A stretch of 14,049 bases of DNA from Hyphochytrium catenoides (Eukaryota; Sar; Hyphochytriomycetes; Hyphochytriales; Hyphochytriaceae): assembly GCA_900088475.1 (NCBI GenBank), contig FLMG01000187.1, forward strand, positions 1 to 14,049, in the 5' to 3' direction. Positions 1 through 9,364 of this stretch are shown piece by piece. The number at the start of each line of letters is the position of its first letter. Position 1 is the first letter of the stretch. Made by a program: the position numbers and the translations under genes. The notes under the pieces were generated by a model that worked only from the letters and a program-made list of their open reading frames with translations, was not told the origin of the DNA and did not search any database.

Positions 1-172
1 AGAGAGAGCGAGAGAGAGAGAGAGAGACGAGACGAGAGAGCGAGACGAGAGAGAGAGAAAGAGAGAGAAAGAGAAAGAAAGAGAGAGAGATAAAGAGAGA
101 GATGAAGAGAGAGATAAAGAGAGAGATAAAGAGAGAGAAGGAGCGGCAACGTTGAGCGCTAACTGCAGGTAC
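1..172. repeat. GA-rich microsatellite, start of a left-edge intron
   Basis: Positions 1-140 are almost pure AG, AAAG and AGATAAAG repeats on the plus strand, so they are CT-rich in the sense of the minus-strand gene. A GTACCT donor begins at 172 and a GTGATC donor at 181. The tract is therefore best read as the beginning of an intron that continues outside the window. Confidence 0.8.
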
Positions 173-181
173 CTCGATCAC

Positions 182-1319
182 CTCCGCTCAGTGTCGGGAG
201 CCCCTTGTTCAGCAGCAGATGCTCCTGCAGCTTCATTATCATTGACTGCTGCTGCAGCACCAGAGCCTTCAGCTCCTCGGCTTCCGATCTTGCGGCAGGG
301 ACGCTCAGAGGCGGCGCTGCAGGGAAAAGAAGGGGCTGAGGAGGAGAAGCGACAGCAGGGCAGAAGGAGGGCGTCGATGCATTGCCACCTCAACTTTGCC
401 CTTGTGGCGGTGGCTCATCAAAACGGAGCTGGGACTTTCTTCTCCCATGTCCTCCTCCTCCTAAGCTGGAAGAAGGAAGAGAAGGGAGAGTGGACGAAGG
501 TGGAGGCCGAAAAGCTTGCTGATCGTCCTCCTGTCTGCTGCAGGGCTGAGGATGGTACGAGGACGAGATTAGATCATGGGTTTGGCGAGTAGCGAAGCAA
601 GAAGAAGCGAAGGTCAAGGTTGAGATCCAGTTAAGAAGGAAGAAGAGAGAAGAGAGAGAGAGAGAGAGCCAAGAGAGAGCGCGATAGCGAGCGACCGAGA
701 GAGGGGGAAGAAGAGGACGGACCGAGAAGGAGTCAGGAGGGGGGATACTGCCAGGCAGAGGAGTTAGAGAGAAGACGTAGAGCCAGCACAGAGTGAGAGG
801 AAGAGCATTGAAGTCAGCCCACCGCTTGTGAGTGCGTGAATTGGTTGGAGTCATAAGCGCTCTCGCCTCCTTCGTGCTCCTGATTGGAAGATCGCCCTGA
901 GAACGGCACAAGAGCGAGGAGTGAGCGTCAGAGAAGTGAGAGAGTGTAAGAGAGAGAAGAAGAGGAAAGAAGGGAGAGAGGGAGAAGGGGAGAGAGAGGG
1001 AGAGAGGGAGAGAGGGAGAGAGGGAGAGAGGAACATCGCGGGGTAGACGGATGAGGAACAGAGAGAAGCTGATCAGAGGAAAGAATGGTGAAGAGTAAGG
1101 GTCGTACGCTGATGGGTGTCACGTGCGCGTGGGCTCTGCTGCTGCTGCTGCTGCTGCTGCTCTCTCTGCTGTGAATCACCAATCATGGAGCCTGAAGTGA
1201 GTACAACTCGCATACAATTGGGTGGAGAGACATTTTCCCTCTATCATGCTCTCTCGCTCTGACTCGCTTTCGCTTTCTCTCACCCTCTCTGCCTCTGTCT
1301 CTCTGTGCCTCCATCTAAA

Positions 1320-1381
<62 letters not shown>

Positions 1382-2665
1382 GTCTCTCTCTCTCTGTGTC
1401 TCTCTCTCTGCCTCTCTGTCTCCGTCTCTGTCTCTGTGTCTGTCTGCCTGTTTGTTTGTCTGTTTGTCTCTCCTCGCCCCTCCCCTCTCTGCTCTCCAAT
1501 TGCGAACCTTTTTCTCCTCTATTTGTCGCTGCAGAGCTGCTTTCCATTCTTCCTTACTGAATTGTGGAGCTCCACGCGTCAATCGTCTTTGCACTGGCTG
1601 CTGCTGCTGCTGCTGGAAGTTCTCCTGTGGGTCCTCCTCCCTTCTATCTTCTCTTCCTCTTCCTCCTCCTTGCTGTGACGACTGTCGCTGAGGAGTGGGA
1701 AGGGCAAGCGCATTGAGAGCGCCTCTTTGGGTCCCTCTGCCATTGCCCAAAGCGAAGGGAGACGGTGCTTCCATTGAAGGTCTCCCTCTGCTCTCGTTTC
1801 CGTAAGCTGGAGCTCCTCCTCCTCCTCTTCCTTCTTCTCCGCTCTCGGGCCGTGGCTGCTGTTGCTGTTGCTTAGCCTCAGTCCAGAAGTCTCCATCTCT
1901 TGCCCTCTTCTCTGTCACTTTGTTTCGCTGTAATGAAGATAATTAGAGAGAGGAGTGACTTTCTCTCTGCAGACTAGAAGCCGAGACTTAGTGGCACCGA
2001 GGAAAGCCGAGGGGAAGTGAGAAGGTGGTCGAGACGGAGAGAGTGCGAGAGAGAGAGAGCGCGAGGGGCAGGATAAAGGACGCGAGAGAGAGTGCGAGTA
2101 AGAGGGAGTAGGCTCAGAGACGAGCAGAGCAGAGAGATTGAGAAGGCGCGTGACGGAATGTAAGGGAAGACGGAAGGAGAGGGGAGAGAGAGAGAAGGAG
2201 GGAAAAAGACAGACAGGGACAGGGTCCAAGCCTTGAAGCCAAAGGAGAAGGAGAAGAAGAAGAGGCTAGAAAACCTGACCGGGGCTGAGACGAAAGAGAG
2301 AGAGAGAGGGCGAGACGAAGGGAGGCAGAGGAGAGAGAACGCGCGCATGCGGGAGAGATAGAAACGAGAGAAGGAGAAAGAAAGGCAGGCGGAGGTTTAA
2401 AGAAAGAAGCTTGGAGGAAGAGTTGCATTGCATGGCGCTGCTTCTGCGAAGAGTTGACTGAATGGAGGATGAGGAGGAAGAGAAGCAGCCAAATGCAGCC
2501 AAGAAAAAGAGAGAAAGAGAGGAGGCAACGAAATAGCAGCTTCTTCGCAGCTCTCCTCTGCCCCACCTGCTTGTCATTTATCTGCTGCTGCAATGCTTGA
2601 AGCCACTCCTGCTGACTCACCTGAGTGGTAGGCCGCCTTCGGAAGAACCCTTGCGCGTCTCCCAT
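182..2665 (-). CDS. Gln-rich coiled-coil protein, CSPP1/CCDC66-like (tentative); six exons, 3' end outside window
   Basis: My exon model, in transcript order, is 2665-2567, 1927-1508, 1168-1123, 896-823, 545-395 and 316-182. All junctions are GT-AG and the phases agree (0, 0, 1, 0, 1). The ATG at 2663-2665 sits in ACCATGG, with an in-frame stop five codons upstream. Exons 1 and 2 both end in a similar motif, SQQEWLQALQQQINDK and SKEEWKAALQRQIEEKK. Exon 2 (140 codons) holds Gln runs and RGGGGAP. Exon 3 is Gln-rich with eight CAG codons. Exon 5 is Pro/Ser-rich. Exon 6 encodes a heptad-like helix (SEAEELKALVLQQQSMIM). The W..xL..QI..K motif recalls centrosomal/ciliary CSPP1 and CCDC66 proteins; that assignment is inference from motif style only. 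Uncertain points: exon 3 could end at 1108, exon 6 could end at 173, exon 2 has a weak donor (GTTCGC), and there may be a 5' UTR intron. The last visible donor leads into the microsatellite at the left edge, so the C-terminus is missing. Confidence 0.55.
640..1075. repeat. GA/GGGA-rich tracts in introns 3 and 4 of the minus-strand gene
   Basis: Purine-rich repeats occur at about 640-790 and 920-1075, including (GGGAGAGA)n near 975-1030. In the minus-strand transcript they are CT-rich and lie inside the inferred 277-nt and 226-nt introns. Ser/Leu/Pro-rich ORFs read through them are repeat artefacts. Confidence 0.8.
1136..1159. repeat. (CTG)8 trinucleotide repeat, read as (CAG)8 in exon 3
   Basis: There are eight uninterrupted trinucleotides. 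In the inferred minus-strand reading frame they encode Gln. The other two minus-strand frames would give poly-Ser or poly-Ala. Only the Gln frame joins in phase with both neighbouring exons. Confidence 0.75.
1237..1500. repeat. CT microsatellite of opposite strand polarity, intron 2
   Basis: The plus strand is dominated by CT, with a long (TC)n core at about 1321-1375 and CTGT-type variants to 1470. This is the reverse polarity of the flanking GA tracts, so intron 2 is GA-rich in the minus-strand transcript. The minus frame is open from exon 2 through this tract to about 1280 and would encode a long Arg/Glu/Asp dipeptide repeat if the intron were retained. Confidence 0.85.
1960..2400. repeat. 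GA-rich tract filling intron 1 (1928-2566)
   Basis: This is an imperfect purine-rich repeat on the plus strand, densest at about 2035-2200 and 2290-2380. It lies in the inferred 639-nt first intron, which runs from donor GTGGGG after position 2567 to acceptor TTACAG before 1927. It is CT-rich in the transcript. Confidence 0.75.
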
Positions 2666-3110
2666 GGTAACTACAAGCTACTAGGAGAGCATCACTTCTC
2701 AATCATTTACGAGAAAATAGCAAACAGAGTGCAGTGATGAGGTTTGCGCCATCAGTGCGGTAGCGGAGAGAGTGAACGAAGATGCTTCAGAACAGCAGCA
2801 GAGACGTCAAGTGCTACGTGCCGATGCGTGGATAGATGCTACCTCGGTCTTCTTCTGCTGATGCTTTCTTCTACTCTTCACCACGTCTTGCAGGCTGTGA
2901 GATGGTGATGAAGGTAGCAGATGACGAGGAGGAAGGAGAGGAGGAGGAGGTAGAAGAGGAAAGACGAGGGAATGAAGAGGCAGAGGAGCCAAAGAGAGTC
3001 GGAGCTGAGGAATGAACAGGAGAAAAATTGAGGAAGCAGCAGGCGGAGGGAAGGGGGAGGTGGAGAAAGAGGAGGAGGGGAGGAGGTAAGAAACCCAACA
3101 CTTAACTAAA
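2666..3110. promoter_or_regulatory. Upstream/5' UTR region of the minus-strand gene, GGA-rich
   Basis: The plus strand is rich in GGA, GAGG and AGGAGG repeats at 2890-3090 (pyrimidine-rich on the transcribed side). It sits just upstream of the inferred start at 2665. Minus-strand ORFs here are Ser/Pro/Leu-rich in a way expected from the composition alone. A possible upstream exon ends at a GAG/GTAGCA donor near 2845, but it does not join the first coding exon in frame without a stop. I treat the stretch as promoter or 5' UTR of unknown exact structure. Confidence 0.3.
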
Positions 3111-5050
3111 CTTTCGATTCTTTCATATGCTTGGAATGAAATTTTACCATGTTCATTGGAGGTTAGTACCTGGATTTATAGGGACGAGCTACTTCAAAAA
3201 CGTTCCCTGCAACCTTACAAAACTTTAGTTCCTGCAAATTTGCATGTAACGCCCGATATCGAGGAATATCTTCCGCCTTCTCACTCTCAGCTCTCACTTT
3301 CCTCTACGCGATGAGGACGGCACCACCGCCCGCCTTGAAGCAATCGTTCTCCTTCTTCACGTTGTCCTAAGTCTCAGCGAGCGCTACGTCTTCTATTCCT
3401 TTACTTTCTCCTCCACCTTGCAGACACTCTCTCCGCGGATCTCTTCCTTCTAGTGTTAGACAGCAGCTGCAGCTTTGATGAATGATGATGCTCATCGTCG
3501 TTCTTTATAAACATCAAAACATCATCACAGTCCATGTTGTTACACAGTCTTATAGAGGAGCTGGTACGATGGTGATCGAACAAATATCGAACGAGATGTT
3601 TGCAACAAGTCCCTGTATCTTTCTACGATATGTAGATCTTCTGCACTATCCCAATGCCATCATCGTATGGACTATTGTGCTGGTATCGTAAGCGGTAGGT
3701 TATTAGGATTGGTACGTGGATGCAGCGGTTGAGTGAGGCAAGACGTTCATCTACATCATGATCGCAAACCCTTCCTTCTGCTCGCACAATTAAGAGGTTA
3801 CGTGCATGTGACGAGTATACCCACCAGAGAGAAATGGGTCACTACATAAGGCACTGGCCCTCTTCCTTCTGTCTTTTCCAGTGGATGCTTCTTCCGCAAT
3901 AGTTCTATTGTTCAAGGCCCTTCATCGACCAGAACCAGTTGATTGCAGATTCAATCGCATCTGCCCAAGCTCTGTCACTATCGTCAAGGTGTCGCTATTA
4001 TATGTGGTCCTATCATCTCTTTCTCTTCGCTCTCCAGGGAGTAGTTATTGGAACAATAATGCCTCTGACACGAAGCTTCCTGTCAGGCAGCAGCACAAGC
4101 TGCAGGAGGCAGGGTGATGCCTTCATACCACACTCATTGCTGCGTCGTGCGATTCCTGACTCTTTATGAGACTGGAGAACATCGTCGGTCGTACAGCTGT
4201 TTGTAGTCATGCTGTTGTTGCTGAAGGCTTCATGTTGTGTGCGTGTGCGCTATATGACAAGCAGCCAAACAAAGCGATGCAGCATAATCAACTCTCTTAC
4301 CGCTTCTTCTTCTTTCTCGTATCATCCAAGTCGCCGTAGGTAGACGAGTCGCATTGAGATGTCGTAGCCCATAGGAACTTTTCTTGATTGTTTGGTGATG
4401 GCGTCGCTGTGAGCTTGCCGCAGTAGTACCACTTGGTGAGACGCACACACTGCGGTCGTTGTTGGCAGGAGCTCACTTTTCTTCGCTACAGGATAGTGCT
4501 TGTTTGCTCTCATCATCAGTTTGCCCTCATCATCATCATCATCGTCCCATCATCAGCACCGATGTCCATACAGAGTACCTACATCATTCCTTTCCTCCTG
4601 GTGTGGCAGGTCAATCGTTTGCGCCGCTTTGTCACTTCGATAAGATGCATTGTCCTTGGTGCTAGCTCTGGGGCAAGTCTGGGCGGAGATTGCCCCTGAA
4701 AAGGTCTCTCGAGAAGATAGCTTCAGCGGAACAATAGGGTTGAGGTCTCTTCTTTTCTTCTCCTTCTCTTATCCAAGAGGCCGAATTCTCTAGCCATGAG
4801 TTGGCAGCCTAAGTAAATAACAGTGTAAACACCGAGTACAAGCAGAGCTATGCTCAGCTAGAAACTACTCCAGGTTCTGATCGGTTCTGAGCTCATTTGC
4901 CTACAGTACTACTGTACTCATCAGGAGACGAAGAGGTTAGAAGAAGTATGGTAATAGCAGGCAGCTTACTTCGATTCTTTAGCAAAGCAGGGTAAACAGT
5001 TATTAGAGCATACAGTAGCATAGTAAAGTATAGGAAGAAGAAGGAAAAGT
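3111..5050. other. No recognisable gene; one weak spliced-ORF candidate at 3882-4169
   Basis: This stretch has mixed composition and only short ORFs, with many CATCAT and TGATGA runs (for example 3480-3500 and 4503-4560). The one structure worth noting is on the plus strand. A strong pyrimidine acceptor ends at 3881, an open segment runs to 3988, and a 49-nt GT-AG intron follows (3989-4037). A second open segment then continues in phase 0 to a TGA at 4167-4169. There is no clear start codon and the product is not recognised, so it could be chance or a non-coding transcript. Confidence 0.2.
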
Positions 5051-6640
5051 CAAGCTAGACTTTGGCGAAGACTCGGGACTTACTTTTTTGTAAAAACATA
5101 CAAAACATAGGTAATGGCGACTCCCTGGAGCTCAGACGCCTTGTTGGCCGTGGCCTTTACTGTCGCCTGTCCTTGGCGATTCAGAAGGCTAATGCTAACA
5201 TGGTATTGAGACGACTCCCAGACACTCCGGGTTTGTCCGCCCCGTTCTTTGGAGCTTTGTCTCCCTGGGATCAGGTGACTCCTGCTGTCAATAAGGAGGA
5301 GGAGGCTGTTGGAGGTAGTAGTAGTAGGTAACGTTGGTCTTTTCGGCAGGAGGAATTCTCTTGTATTTGGCTGTACTTATTAGTAGCTAGTAGCTCTAAT
5401 TATAGTTAATAAAATACAAAACATACAAAAGTAGCCAATAGGAAGTAATTCTTCGTGGTCATCAGCCAATCAGATTGGTCCTAAACGCTGGCCCGAGTTG
5501 TACATCGGATGGTACAGCACGTGAAGAATCTCCAAGTTGCCAGTCAAGCATGTTTTTTTTAAGAATAGGGTATCCATTTCCTAAAGTCCTTTTTGTCTGA
5601 ACAATGGAGAATGTCCATGTTTGCAGCTACGAGTAGGCCAGGAGGACGTTTTTCAAATGGTGTCTAGAAATTAAATAATTTTTTAAAATTTTAGTGATCC
5701 TACTTGTGGGGCCGCCCTTCTACTGGCAACTTCTTGATGAAAAAAATAGTTTTCGCATATAACCGTCTTTATAGCATAAACTAATATAAAACTGCAAAGT
5801 GATAGCAAGACAAGGTCGGGTCTAAGAATGTCCCACGGCCCGCTCTTCGCGTCCGTCCTCCTAGATATATTTTGTCATTCCTTGTCTCTTCTTCTTCCTC
5901 CTCCTCCTCCTGCTAACTCGGCTGCTGCTGGTGCCTCCGCTAGCTGCTGTCTATCATCTTTATGACTGGCGCTTCATCATTCAGAGGATTGTTATAAAGA
6001 TGATGGCCGCCGCTGACCGCTCCACTGACGCCATGGTGGCCATTCATGATGATGATGTGGTCCGAACTGCATAGTGACGGCTTCGCATTGACCATACGGA
6101 AGTGTCAGTTAGTAGCCAAGGGACAAGGATAGAGGAGCTGACAGCACACGGAGGAGGAGAGGAAGTCCAGGTCCTTACATGCAGCACCCTCATCACCTGA
6201 TAGCTGCTGGTGGACCCAGACTCTTCTCTACAACCGTCGACGACCAAGAGAAACTCTACAGCTGCCGACGAGGTCCTTGTTACAGCTCATGTGGAGTCGG
6301 TCTGCCCCAATATTTTGGCTGCACCTTGCTTGTCATCTTAGTCGCCGGCCATCCATGTTTCCCGAGACCCAGACAACAAGATCTTCTGGGGCGTGTTCTG
6401 TTCAAGCCTCAAGTTACCCCTCGACCGGAAGTTGGGGGAGAAAGGGGCTGCGAGGAGGATTTGTTATGACGCTGGTGCTCGGAGTAACTTGATGAAGGAG
6501 GAGAATAAATAGCTTCGGCAGTTCGATAGAGACTCCAAAGAAGGCGAGTGATAGTTTTTTAAAACGAAGATGCTTGCAAGGAGGACAGACAGACATCAAC
6601 GGGAGGAGAGGAGCTCATCATCATTGTTGCACCAGCTCTG
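5051..6640. other. No recognisable gene; AT-rich centre and scattered short ORFs
   Basis: Positions 5380-5800 are AT-rich and closed in all frames, resembling intergenic or promoter DNA. An open stretch at 5062-5331 lacks an ATG. A TTATAAAG sequence near 5991 is followed by a 24-codon ORF from the ATG at 6000. Around 6340-6500 all three plus frames are open. A CTTAG acceptor at 6341 opens one of them to the TAG at 6508, which overlaps an AATAAA (6505-6510). None of these products is recognised and the frames cannot be told apart. Confidence 0.2.
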
Positions 6641-6661
6641 CTCTGCACCTTAGACAGCAGC

Positions 6662-6844
6662 ATGTCGAACAATGAGTGGTGGATCTTCTTCCTTCTTTTG
6701 CGGGCGGATGCCTGGCAGGCGGCAGCAGCCACTCACATAAGCAGGGAGGAGGCGGTTAGAGCGATCTTTGTGTCTTTTATAAAAAATTTTCTCTACTTGA
6801 ACTTTGAATCTTGTGTCTCCATCATCCTTCTGAAGAGTAAGTAG
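6662..6844 (+). CDS. Small ORF of 60 codons with hydrophobic N-terminus, possibly first exon
   Basis: The ORF starts at an ATG and has a hydrophobic stretch WWIFFLLLRADAW at residues 6-18, followed by a small-residue region, as in a signal peptide or anchor. Its last codons overlap a perfect GTAAGT donor beginning at 6837, so it may be a first exon that splices onward rather than a 60-residue protein. The opposite strand also carries a good exon candidate here (6829-6737), with a TTCAG acceptor, 31 open codons and a GTGAGT donor. At most one of the two is likely real. No family is recognised. Confidence 0.2.
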   Translation: MSNNEWWIFFLLLRADAWQAAAATHISREEAVRAIFVSFIKNFLYLNFESCVSIILLKSK

Positions 6845-7630
6845 CAGACGCCCTCCCACCTCCAACGCTTCTTATAGAAAACAGAAGGCAGGGTAAGACG
6901 TCCGTAGAAGATGCAGCTGCCCCACGCCGCGCAAGGTAGAAGAAGGCGTCGTTTGTTTCTATCACCACCAATAACACAGCGCAGCTGAAGCTTAGGCCAG
7001 TCGACAAGCAAGCAGCAGAGCAACAAGAGAGGGAAGAATGTGATGGTCTAAGAGTTCATGATGGCGGGTGACGCTCCATTTAGAACGATAGAACGTTGTG
7101 ACATATTAACGACGGGGAATGACCCGATGAACTTCGTCGTGGCGGCTTCAACTTACAGCGTTTCGCCTCACTTCCGCCGTCGTCTCTAGTTGCGCTCCTC
7201 GGTCCGCCATGCTCGCTTGTTAGTAGGATTGCCACAAACACAGTTGCTGCAGAAGAGTGAAAGAGCACAGTTCCCAAAGGCAGAGCGCGGCCCTTCCTTC
7301 TCTAACTCTTGTCCTCCTGGTAATGTTCCTGGCTTCCCCTAGGCCGCAGCTTTGTTGCTGCCCTTCTTCAGTGTTGACACTCAGTCTTCTTTTTCTCGAG
7401 TGCGCGGAGACCAGATCTTCTACTCTTTCTTGAGCTGCTCTCTCTAGGAGAGAGCCACACTGTTAGATTTTCACTCAAACATCTGAGACCTAGCAAGCGC
7501 TCAGCCTGATGACCAGCGAGCTTATTAGACTACTCGCAGCAACATTATCATCAAGAGCTCTTCAATCAACATCGTCGTCCTTCGCTGCGTGAGATTCCTT
7601 CCTGCGCTGAGCTCCTCGGAATAATCCAAA
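6845..7630. promoter_or_regulatory. Intergenic / 5' region of the UNC93-like gene
   Basis: No convincing gene is visible. The last 300 bases have many pyrimidine-rich runs and would hold the promoter and leader of the gene starting at 7631. A perfect 8-bp-arm palindrome, GCTCTCTC-TAG-GAGAGAGC, lies at 7437-7455, about 175 bases before the ATG. An in-frame TAA at 7622-7624 closes the coding frame directly upstream. Confidence 0.35.
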
Positions 7631-9229
7631 ATGCTACCCAAAGCAACCATCGCCAACGGAAGGAAGGAAGAGCAAGAAGAAGAAAGCCGCGGTCAGTGGG
7701 TGGCCATTCCAGCGGCTGGTCAACCACCAGGGGTTCTAAGAAGTAGCGACGGGGGAACACCAGAGAAGGCATTGTCAAGGCGTGACAGCTTATCTTCAGC
7801 GCACGAGAAGGGAACAATGTCTCAACCGCTTCCGCCATTTCATCGGCATTCAGCCTTGGTGCAGATCTACGTCATTGGCGTCATCTGCTTCTGCTGTCCG
7901 GGCATGTTCAATGCGCTTAATGCCCTTGGAGGAGCAGGACACGTGGATGCGACAGTCACAAACAACTCTAACGTGGCCCTCTACGCATGCTTTGCAGTCG
8001 TGGGACTATTTGCCGGCGCTGCATTCAACCTTCTTGGCCCGCGAATCTTAATGAGCGTCGGCGGGCTTACCTATTCTTTCTTTGCTATTGCGCAGTACCT
8101 TGCAGGAGTAACTTCAGACTTGAACTGGCTGGCCATTCTGAGTGGCGGTGTTCTCGGATGCGGCGCTGGCCTGTTATGGACAGCTCAAGGGGCGTTGATG
8201 CTGAGCTACTCGACTGAGAAGAACAGAGGCACCTACATCTCCATTTTCTGGACAATCTTCAACCTGGGTGGCTTTGTTGGAGGTCTCGTGGCCTTCGCCT
8301 TGAACTTCCACAACGAATCTGGGAACGTTGGAGCTGGCACTTACTTTGCCTTCTGCGGCATCATGGCTGCTGGTGCACTCTCGGCTTTGCTGCTGCTCTC
8401 TAAGCCATCGCAGGTCAGGAAAGATGATGGGACCATGGTAGAGGTCCATCGTGCACCTGGTCCATCTTATGAAGTGGAGAATATCTTCAAGCTGTTCCTC
8501 AATAAGAACATGCTCATGCTGCTGCCGCTCTTTCTGTGCAGCAACTGGTTCTACACCTACCAATTCACGGCGATCAATGGTTATCTCTTCACAGCCAGAA
8601 CTCGAAGCCTCAACTCCGCACTCTACTGGGGCAGTCAGATGATAGCAGCATATCTCTTAGGGAATCTCTTCCTGGACAAGGTCAAGCTGAACAGGCGGCC
8701 TAAGGCTCTCGTTGGCGGAACCATAGTCTCAATCGTTGTCACGATCTCGTGGGGACTGGGTCTTAACCTTCAGAAGCATTTTGAGCGTGGGGAAACAGTC
8801 GAGGAGGGAGATCCCTATGCTCAAAACAGCATCGACTTCAAGAGCTCAAACTACGGCTATCCACTCTTCGTCTTTCTGCTCTACGGTTTTGCTGATGCTA
8901 TCATCCAATGCTATTGCTATTGGTTAATGGGAGCGCTCTCCAACGACATGGCGGTGGTGAGTCGATACGCAGGGTTCTACAAGGGAATCCAATCATCCGG
9001 TGCCGCCGTGGCATGGAGGATTGATACGCTGGGAACCTCCTTTATGACGCAGCTTATCATCAACTGGGTGCTGTTCGCCGCGTCCTTACCCACTATGTTT
9101 CTAGTGGCGGCTTCAATTGAGGAGAAGCCAGAACAACAAAGGGAGAAGGATGACAGAAAGGACGCGCTAGATGACGAGCGAAGCAGCAGAATGGAAGAGG
9201 ATCTTCTTCCTGGTGTTCATCAGAAGTAG
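7631..9229 (+). CDS. UNC93-like (MFS fold) multi-pass membrane protein
   Basis: This is a single open frame of 532 residues with no intron. The ATG sits in CAAAATG, with a TAA just upstream in frame. Residues 1-72 form a charged cytosolic tail. From 76 on there are about 11-12 hydrophobic segments (near 76-96, 115-135, 139-157, 166-190, 202-224, 236-256, 293-311, 328-346, 358-378, 411-433 and 473-495). A charged tail follows from 497. Family hallmarks of the fungal-type UNC93/DUF895 group are visible: CPGMFNALNALGGAG at 89-103, GLLWTAQGALMLSY at 180-193, FNLGG at 210-214, SNWFYTYQF at 304-312, RTRSLNSALYW at 323-333, and GFYKGIQSSGAAVAWR at 448-463. The length suits the family. Fungal and other lower-eukaryote members are mostly uncharacterised putative transporters or ion-channel regulators at the plasma membrane or internal membranes. 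Substrate is unknown. Confidence 0.93.
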   Translation: MLPKATIANGRKEEQEEESRGQWVAIPAAGQPPGVLRSSDGGTPEKALSRRDSLSSAHEKGTMSQPLPPFHRHSALVQIYVIGVICFCCPGMFNALNALGGAGHVDATVTNNSNVALYACFAVVGLFAGAAFNLLGPRILMSVGGLTYSFFAIAQYLAGVTSDLNWLAILSGGVLGCGAGLLWTAQGALMLSYSTEKNRGTYISIFWTIFNLGGFVGGLVAFALNFHNESGNVGAGTYFAFCGIMAAGALSALLLLSKPSQVRKDDGTMVEVHRAPGPSYEVENIFKLFLNKNMLMLLPLFLCSNWFYTYQFTAINGYLFTARTRSLNSALYWGSQMIAAYLLGNLFLDKVKLNRRPKALVGGTIVSIVVTISWGLGLNLQKHFERGETVEEGDPYAQNSIDFKSSNYGYPLFVFLLYGFADAIIQCYCYWLMGALSNDMAVVSRYAGFYKGIQSSGAAVAWRIDTLGTSFMTQLIINWVLFAASLPTMFLVAASIEEKPEQQREKDDRKDALDDERSSRMEEDLLPGVHQK

Positions 9230-9364
9230 TCGTCGTCGTAGTAGGCCATGGAGCGAGAGGGATCTATAAAGGTCAACGGACAGCGTCGAGCATCATCATG
9301 GCACTTTGCTTAGTAGGTCGTCGTAGTCGCACTACATGATTCGTGTTTGTCTTTAAAAAAACCT

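Noticed and set aside
152-592. Plus-strand 146-codon ORF
   Set aside because: It begins at a non-ATG codon and lies antisense to exons 5 and 6, whose minus-strand frame shows a coiled coil and good splice phases.
1222-1691. Plus-strand ORFs rich in Ser/Leu (112, 128 and 80 codons)
   Set aside because: They are CT-repeat read-through, antisense to exon 2 and intron 2 of the minus-strand gene.
1915-2577. Minus-strand Ser/Leu/Pro-rich ORFs
   Set aside because: They fall within intron 1 and owe their openness to the repeat composition.
2871-3101. Minus-strand Pro/Ser-rich 76-codon ORF
   Set aside because: Its composition follows from the GGA-rich tract, and no in-phase junction to the first coding exon was found.
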